A stretch of DNA of 64,000 nt from Streptomyces avermitilis MA-4680 = NBRC 14893 (lineage in GTDB: Bacteria; Actinomycetota; Actinomycetes; Streptomycetales; Streptomycetaceae). Of the stretch, positions 59,560 through 64,000 are shown one piece after another. The translations under genes were made by a program, and so were the position numbers. The notes under the pieces were generated by a model. That model made no database searches. It was not told the origin of the DNA and saw only the letters and a program-made list of their open reading frames with translations. The stretch's first letter is position 1. Each line of letters begins with the position of its first letter. The DNA lies in NCBI RefSeq assembly GCF_000009765.2, contig NC_003155.5, positions 1,984,001 to 2,048,000 on the forward strand, written 5' to 3'.

Positions 59560-61190
59560 GTCACCTTGCCGTCCGCGACCTCCAGCTGCCGTGTCGTGCG
59601 CACCGCGTCCAGCATCCGACGGTCGTGCGTGACCAGCAGCAGCGTGCCCTCGTACGAGTCGAGCGCCGTCTCCAGCTGTTCGATCGCGGGGAGGTCGAGG
59701 TGGTTGGTCGGCTCGTCGAGGACGAGGAGGTTGACGCCCCGGCCCTGGAGCAGGGCCAGTGCCGACCGGGTGCGTTCGCCCGGGGACAGGCTCGCCGCGG
59801 GGCGCAGGACGTGGTGCGACTTCAGGCCGAACTTCGCCAGCAGCGTGCGCACCTCGGCCGGTTCCGTGTCCGGGACGGCCGCGCAGAACGCATCGAGCAG
59901 GGCCTCGGAGCCGTGGAAGAGCTTGCGGGCCTGGTCGACCTCGCCCACGACCACGCTGGAACCGAGGGTCGCGTGCCCGGCGTCCAGCGGGATCCGGCCC
60001 AGCAGGGCACCCAGCAGCGTCGACTTGCCGGCCCCGTTCGCGCCGGTGACCGCGACGCGGTCCGCCCAGTCGATCTGGAGCGTCGCGGGGCCGAAGGTGA
60101 AGTCGCCGCGCCGGACCTCGGCGTCCCGCAGGGTGGCCACGACGGCGCCCGAGCGCGGGGCGGCCGCGATCTCCATACGCAGTTCCCACTCCTTGCGGGG
60201 CTCCTCGACCGTGTCGAGCCGCTCGATCATGCGCTGGGTCTGCCGGGCCTTCGAGGCCTGCTTCTCGCTGGCCTCGCTGCGGAACTTGCGGCCGATCTTG
60301 TCGTTGTCGTTTCCGGCCTTGCGCCGGGCGTTCTTGACGCCCTTGTCCATCCAGGAGCGCTGCATCTGGGCCCGCCCTTCGAGGGCCGCCCTCTTGTCCG
60401 CATACTCGTCGTAGTCCTCGCGGGCGTGTCGGCGCGCGGTCTCGCGCTCCTCCAGATAGGCCTCGTAGCCGCCGCCGTACAGCGTGATCTGCTGCTGTGC
60501 GAGGTCGAGTTCGAGGACCTTGGTGACCGTGCGGGTGAGGAACTCGCGGTCGTGACTGACGACGACGGTGCCCGCGCGCAGCCCGCCGACGAAGCGTTCG
60601 AGGCGCTCCAGACCGTCCAGGTCCAGATCGTTGGTGGGCTCGTCGAGGAGGAACACGTCGTAGCGGGAGAGGAGGAGGGAGGCGAGGCCCGCGCGGGCCG
60701 CCTGTCCGCCGGACAGGGAGGTCATCGGCTGGTCGAGGCCGACGGTCAGACCGAGCGAGTCGGCGACCTCCTCGGCCCGCTCGTCCAGGTCCGCGCCGCC
60801 CAGGTCGAGCCAGCGCTCCAGGCTCACCGCGTAGGCGTCGTCGGCGCCCGGGGCCCCGTCGACCAGCCCCTGCGTGGCCTCGTCCATGACCCGCTGGGCC
60901 TCGGCCACGCCGGTGCGGCGCGCGAGGAACTCCCGTACGGTCTCGCCGGGCCGGCGCTCCGGCTCCTGCGGCAGATGTCCGACCGTGGCGGTCGGCGGGG
61001 AGAGCCGCAGCTCTCCCTCTTCCGGGGGGAGCAGTCCGGCGAGCAGGCGCAGCAGCGTGGACTTGCCCGCGCCGTTGGCACCGACGAGCCCGATCACCTC
61101 GCCGGGCGCGACGACGAGGTCGAGTCCGGAGAAGAGCGAGCGGTCACCGTGGCCGGCGGCGAGGTTCTTGGCGACGAGAGTGGCAGTCAT
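59550..61190 (-). CDS. ABC-F family ATPase
   Basis: 546-aa soluble protein with two ABC ATPase domains. Walker A GANGAGKST in both halves (about 36-44 and 350); signatures LSGGQAARAGL and LSPGERTRSAL; Walker B LLDEPTNDLDLDG and LDEPTNHLDLPA. The linker between domains (about 250-320) is charged and holds MQRSWMDKGVKNARRKAGNDNDKIGRKFR, the PtIM-like ribosome-reaching arm. ATG at 61190. Likely a translation factor or ribosome-protection protein; a drug-resistance role is possible but not shown. Its 3' end is repeated in tandem downstream. Confidence 0.92.
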   Translation of the reverse strand: MTATLVAKNLAAGHGDRSLFSGLDLVVAPGEVIGLVGANGAGKSTLLRLLAGLLPPEEGELRLSPPTATVGHLPQEPERRPGETVREFLARRTGVAEAQRVMDEATQGLVDGAPGADDAYAVSLERWLDLGGADLDERAEEVADSLGLTVGLDQPMTSLSGGQAARAGLASLLLSRYDVFLLDEPTNDLDLDGLERLERFVGGLRAGTVVVSHDREFLTRTVTKVLELDLAQQQITLYGGGYEAYLEERETARRHAREDYDEYADKRAALEGRAQMQRSWMDKGVKNARRKAGNDNDKIGRKFRSEASEKQASKARQTQRMIERLDTVEEPRKEWELRMEIAAAPRSGAVVATLRDAEVRRGDFTFGPATLQIDWADRVAVTGANGAGKSTLLGALLGRIPLDAGHATLGSSVVVGEVDQARKLFHGSEALLDAFCAAVPDTEPAEVRTLLAKFGLKSHHVLRPAASLSPGERTRSALALLQGRGVNLLVLDEPTNHLDLPAIEQLETALDSYEGTLLLVTHDRRMLDAVRTTRQLEVADGKVTER

Positions 61191-61265
61191 GAGAAGGCAA
61201 ATCCTAACGACCCGGTGGGGCAGCGCCCAACGGGATACGGGCGCCACCGGCCCGGACCACCGATG

Positions 61266-62285
61266 TCAGCGTTCCATCGCCGCCACCAGCACGCTCCCCG
61301 ACGTCCTCGCCACCACGAAGGACTCGCCTTTCGTCGCCTTCGGGTCAAGGGGGATCCGATGGCGTCCGGCCTCCAGGACATCGTCGAAGACCTCGTGGAC
61401 GTGGGTGCGGTACAGACGGTCCAGCCGGTACGCCGTGAGGCGGACCCGGCAGGTGGAGGTGACCTCGATGCCCGCCTCGCCGTCGGCCGCGACCAGGCGG
61501 GTCAGCCGGCGCCGCTCCTCGGGACTGCGGTCCAGGGCGTGCTCCGTCTGCGCCACGAGGAGCGGGATGATCGGCGCCAGGCCGTCGATGTACGCGACCT
61601 CGACCCCGGCGCGCGCGAAGGACTGCCGCACGGCGGCACGTTCCTTTTCGCCGACGGCCCGGCCGAAGGCCACCGCGCCGTACTCCCGTAGTTCGTCGGC
61701 CGGGACCGCCGTGGCGTCGTGGGTGATGTCGGCGCCGATACCGATCGTGCGCAGGGCGGCGGCGAGCTTGGCGAGGACGGCGACGCGGGCGCCGATCAGC
61801 AGGACGCGGCGGCGCGGGCCCGAGCCGCCGTCGAGGAGGGAGCTGAGCGCGTCACGGTACTCGGTGCCATGGAAGCGGAACGGACCGATCCCGTGGTAGC
61901 CGTTCAGCTCCAGGTCCGCCCGCTCGTCCGTCTGCCAGGCGAAGTCGCGCCAGACGAAATCCTCGCCGTCCTTCTCGATGACGGCGGTGACGGCCCCGCA
62001 CTCGATGTTCTCGCATTCGGGGCAGCCATAGATGACGTACCGGCCGTCCGCGGGCGGAGCCTCCGCCTCCAGCAGCAGGCCCCGGACCTGCGCGGTGAAG
62101 ATCGCGGGTGGCACGTCGGAGGCCAGTGGGGAGACGGCGTCGAGGTCGGAGAGCTGGAACAGCAGCGGGCGCCCGTCGACGATGAAGTCCACGAAGTCCC
62201 GGTGCACTTGGTAATCGCCGTTGGTGAGGACTCCACCGGCACGCATCGCCGGTGCCAGGCCGAAGGTCGCGTACTCGGCAGACAT
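61266..62285 (-). CDS. conserved hypothetical protein with CPEC cysteine motif
   Basis: 339-aa cytosolic protein, not assigned to a function. The N-terminal half holds YGCPECENIECGAVTAVIEKDGEDFVWRDFAWQTDE, four cysteines that could bind zinc, preceded by VDFIVDGRPLLFQL. The C-terminal half begins RRVLLIGARVAVLAKLAAALR, a Rossmann-like start, with THDATAVPADELREYGAVAFGR after it. ATG at 62285 with the adjacent GTG-rich leader; the larger open frame is shadow. Related proteins are sometimes labelled oxidoreductase. Divergent from the D-amino-acid oxidase gene, 66 bases apart. Confidence 0.7.
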   Translation of the reverse strand: MSAEYATFGLAPAMRAGGVLTNGDYQVHRDFVDFIVDGRPLLFQLSDLDAVSPLASDVPPAIFTAQVRGLLLEAEAPPADGRYVIYGCPECENIECGAVTAVIEKDGEDFVWRDFAWQTDERADLELNGYHGIGPFRFHGTEYRDALSSLLDGGSGPRRRVLLIGARVAVLAKLAAALRTIGIGADITHDATAVPADELREYGAVAFGRAVGEKERAAVRQSFARAGVEVAYIDGLAPIIPLLVAQTEHALDRSPEERRRLTRLVAADGEAGIEVTSTCRVRLTAYRLDRLYRTHVHEVFDDVLEAGRHRIPLDPKATKGESFVVARTSGSVLVAAMER

Positions 62286-62351
62286 GGGGTGAGTATTCCC
62301 AGAGGAGGAGCGATGTGAGCACGGCATGACATATTCCGCTAACGTCCGGGC

Positions 62352-63305
62352 GTGGAGACTGGTCGAAGCGGTGAGGTCATCGTGGTCGGCGGCGGCGTCA
62401 TAGGGCTGACGACGGCGATCGTCCTGGCGGAGAGCGGCCGGCGCGTACGCGTGTGGACGCGGGAGCCGGTCGAGCGGACCACCTCGGCGGTGGCGGGCGC
62501 GCTGTGGTGGCCGTATCGGATCGAGCCGGCGGCGTCGGCCCGCGCGTGGGCCCTCACCTCGTTCGATGTGTACGAGGAACTGGCGACACGCCCCGGGCGA
62601 ACCGGTGTACGCATGGTCGAAGGCGTGCAGGGCGGGGCGACGCTGGAGGAGACCGAGGCGTGGGCATTGGGCCGGGCCCTCGGGCTGCGGGCGGCGACGG
62701 CCGAGGAGTGTCCCGGGGGCGGGCTGTGGGCACGGCTGCCGCTGATCGACATGCCGGCGCATCTGCGGTGGCTGCGCGAGCGGTTCACCGCGGCGGGCGG
62801 GACGGTCGAGACCCGTACGGTGACCGACCTCGCGGAGGCCAAGGCGCCGGTCGTGGTCAACTGCACGGGCCTGGGCGCCCGTGACCTCGTACCGGACACG
62901 TCGGTGCGTCCCGTGCGGGGGCAGCTCGTCGTCGTGGAGAACCCCGGCATCCGCACCTGGCTCGTCTCCACCGGGGCCGACGGGGAGATGGCGTACTTCT
63001 TCCCGCAGCCGGGCCGGCTTCTGCTCGGCGGCACGGCGGTCGAGGACGAGTGGTCCCTCGTGCCCGATCCGGCGGTGGCCGAGGCGATCGTGCGGCGCTG
63101 TGCGGCGTGGCGACCCGAGATCGCCGGGGCGCGGGTCCTGGAGCACCGGACGGGGCTGCGGCCGGCGCGCGGCACGGTCCGGCTGGAACGCGAACCGCTC
63201 TCGGACGGACGGGTGTTGGTGCACAACTACGGCCACGGCGGCGCGGGCGTCACCGTGGCCTGGGGGTGCGCCCAGGAGGCGGCAGGGCTGGCCGCCTCCT
63301 GGTGA
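62352..63305 (+). CDS. D-amino-acid oxidase (FAD-dependent)
   Basis: 317-aa flavoenzyme that oxidatively deaminates D-amino acids. FAD motif VIVVGGGVIGLTTAIVLAESGRRVRVW (about 9-35), substrate region MAYFFPQPGRLLLGGT with the active-site Tyr, and HNYGHGGAGVTVAWGCAQE near the C-terminus, the DAO signature with the conserved histidine. GTG at 62352 follows TAACGT by six bases without a Shine-Dalgarno, so a leaderless message is likely. Possible use in cell-wall D-amino acid turnover. Confidence 0.9.
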   Translation: METGRSGEVIVVGGGVIGLTTAIVLAESGRRVRVWTREPVERTTSAVAGALWWPYRIEPAASARAWALTSFDVYEELATRPGRTGVRMVEGVQGGATLEETEAWALGRALGLRAATAEECPGGGLWARLPLIDMPAHLRWLRERFTAAGGTVETRTVTDLAEAKAPVVVNCTGLGARDLVPDTSVRPVRGQLVVVENPGIRTWLVSTGADGEMAYFFPQPGRLLLGGTAVEDEWSLVPDPAVAEAIVRRCAAWRPEIAGARVLEHRTGLRPARGTVRLEREPLSDGRVLVHNYGHGGAGVTVAWGCAQEAAGLAASW

Positions 63306-63309
63306 GCGG

Positions 63310-64000
63310 TCAGCAGTCGGCGGCCGCTTCTCCGGCCGTGAGGTGGTACGGCGCACGCTCGTCGAGGAGCAGCGGGACGAGGGCGCGCAGCGACTGGCGC
63401 AGCGGTACGAGGACTGTGCCGTCGGCGCCGTCGGCGCCCTCGTGGCGTACGCGCACGCCGTGCAGGGCGAGCCGGTCCTTGACGGCCGTGTACTGCTCGG
63501 CGGTGAGCCGGTAGCCGCAGGGCGGGTTCTGAATCACCTCGGCGGGTTCGGCGGGGTCGTTGTCGGCGCCGCCCACATAGACCGGCCCGCGGTCGCGGTA
63601 CCCGGCGAGCCGGGCCGCGTCGGTGGCGGCGGCGACCCGTGCGCCGCGCTCGCCGGTAAAGCCGAACAGACCTCCCAGCGCGGCCAGTTGGGATTGGACC
63701 CGACGCCGCTTGTTGAGTGATCCGTCCGTCTGTTCGGCGTCCGTGAGGGGGTCGACGCGGCTCTCGATGAGCAGTCCGGCGGCGTGTTTGACGCCTGACA
63801 TGTTCCGCAGGATCCGCTCCTGTCCGTCCCCGGCGGTCTGTTTGACCGGATCGCCGGTGACGGGATCGGTCCAGATGCCGTAGGTCCCTGTCGTGTACCC
63901 CGCCCGCTGGGCGGCCGGGCGCACATACGCCTGTGACAGGGTCTGTGCCTCGTCGTGCACCGTGGGGTCGGTGTTGAGGTTGCGCGGCCAGAGGTCGAAC
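63310..64000 (-). CDS. M14-type metallopeptidase, C-terminal part (5' end beyond window)
   Basis: About 229 residues visible, running off the right edge. The visible part starts [19 protein letters not shown] and includes [21 protein letters not shown] and [12 protein letters not shown], the substrate-pocket glutamate-type segment of carboxypeptidase-like M14 enzymes. The tail after residue 150 ([33 protein letters not shown]) is a beta-rich extension common in secreted Streptomyces members. The zinc motif HxxE must lie upstream outside the window. Convergent with the D-amino-acid oxidase; four bases separate the stops. Confidence 0.7.
   Translation of the reverse strand, partial: FDLWPRNLNTDPTVHDEAQTLSQAYVRPAAQRAGYTTGTYGIWTDPVTGDPVKQTAGDGQERILRNMSGVKHAAGLLIESRVDPLTDAEQTDGSLNKRRRVQSQLAALGGLFGFTGERGARVAAATDAARLAGYRDRGPVYVGGADNDPAEPAEVIQNPPCGYRLTAEQYTAVKDRLALHGVRVRHEGADGADGTVLVPLRQSLRALVPLLLDERAPYHLTAGEAAADC

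Overview
The window is high-G+C actinobacterial chromosome. Codon third positions are strongly G/C, GTG, TTG and probably CTG starts occur, a conservon (cvn) operon is present, and the hopanoid locus has Streptomyces organisation. Gene content and order match what I recall of the Streptomyces coelicolor SCO67xx-68xx core region. I infer Streptomyces; no species is claimed.

Layout. 1-2742 (minus): lower 4-oxalomesaconate branch of gallate/protocatechuate breakdown (tautomerase cut by the window edge, hydratase, aldolase) behind a GntR/FCD regulator with a likely operator. 3073-7611 (minus): choline-oxidation type operon (aldehyde dehydrogenase, GMC oxidoreductase, APC permease). 8015-8088: tRNA-Pro(GGG). 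8287-10007 (plus): split transketolase behind a MerR-like promoter. 10047-14008 (minus): MmcQ/YjbR protein, LysR regulator, threonine degradation operon kbl-tdh. 14258-18077 (minus): conservon cvnA-B-C-D plus a GAF gene; cvnA carries an apparent frameshift. 18445-25617: metallo-beta-lactamase protein, AhpD-like protein with an ECF41-like promoter, Glu/Leu-type dehydrogenase, TetR, SGNH hydrolase, secreted DUF6250-like protein with a broken Tat-protein remnant, and a LysM/M23 endopeptidase behind a ydaO (c-di-AMP) riboswitch. 26083-29918: GH36 alpha-galactosidase, tyrosine phosphatase, small DUF6126-like protein, XRE-cupin regulator with a large palindromic operator.

30006-42846 (minus) is a compact hopanoid cluster: hpnC, hpnD, a 46-aa ORF, hpnE, polyprenyl synthase, shc, hpnG-like phosphorylase, hpnH, ispG, dxs and an hpnO-like aminotransferase. 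It links precursor supply, squalene formation, cyclisation and side-chain elaboration, and most genes overlap their neighbours. Directly upstream on the same strand, 43207-50241 encodes a seven-gene set: DIPPS-like CDP-alcohol transferase, nucleotidyltransferase, glycerol-1-phosphate-type dehydrogenase, second CDP-alcohol transferase, glycosyltransferase and a TagGH-type exporter. I judge this the best candidate for an undescribed system: a phosphodiester glycopolymer or glycolipid made from an activated polyol phosphate and exported.

50577-64000 holds galE-like, idi, a GHKL ATPase, an enoyl-CoA hydratase, two DJ-1-type genes (one fused to an AraC helix-turn-helix), an SCO6745-type protein, a 41-aa LPFR protein, tex, an ABC-F ATPase, a cysteine-motif hypothetical, a D-amino-acid oxidase and the C-terminal part of an M14-type peptidase. 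A recurring oddity is short tandem repeats that start inside the 3' end of a gene and run past its stop codon (kbl, galE, GHKL gene, ABC-F gene).
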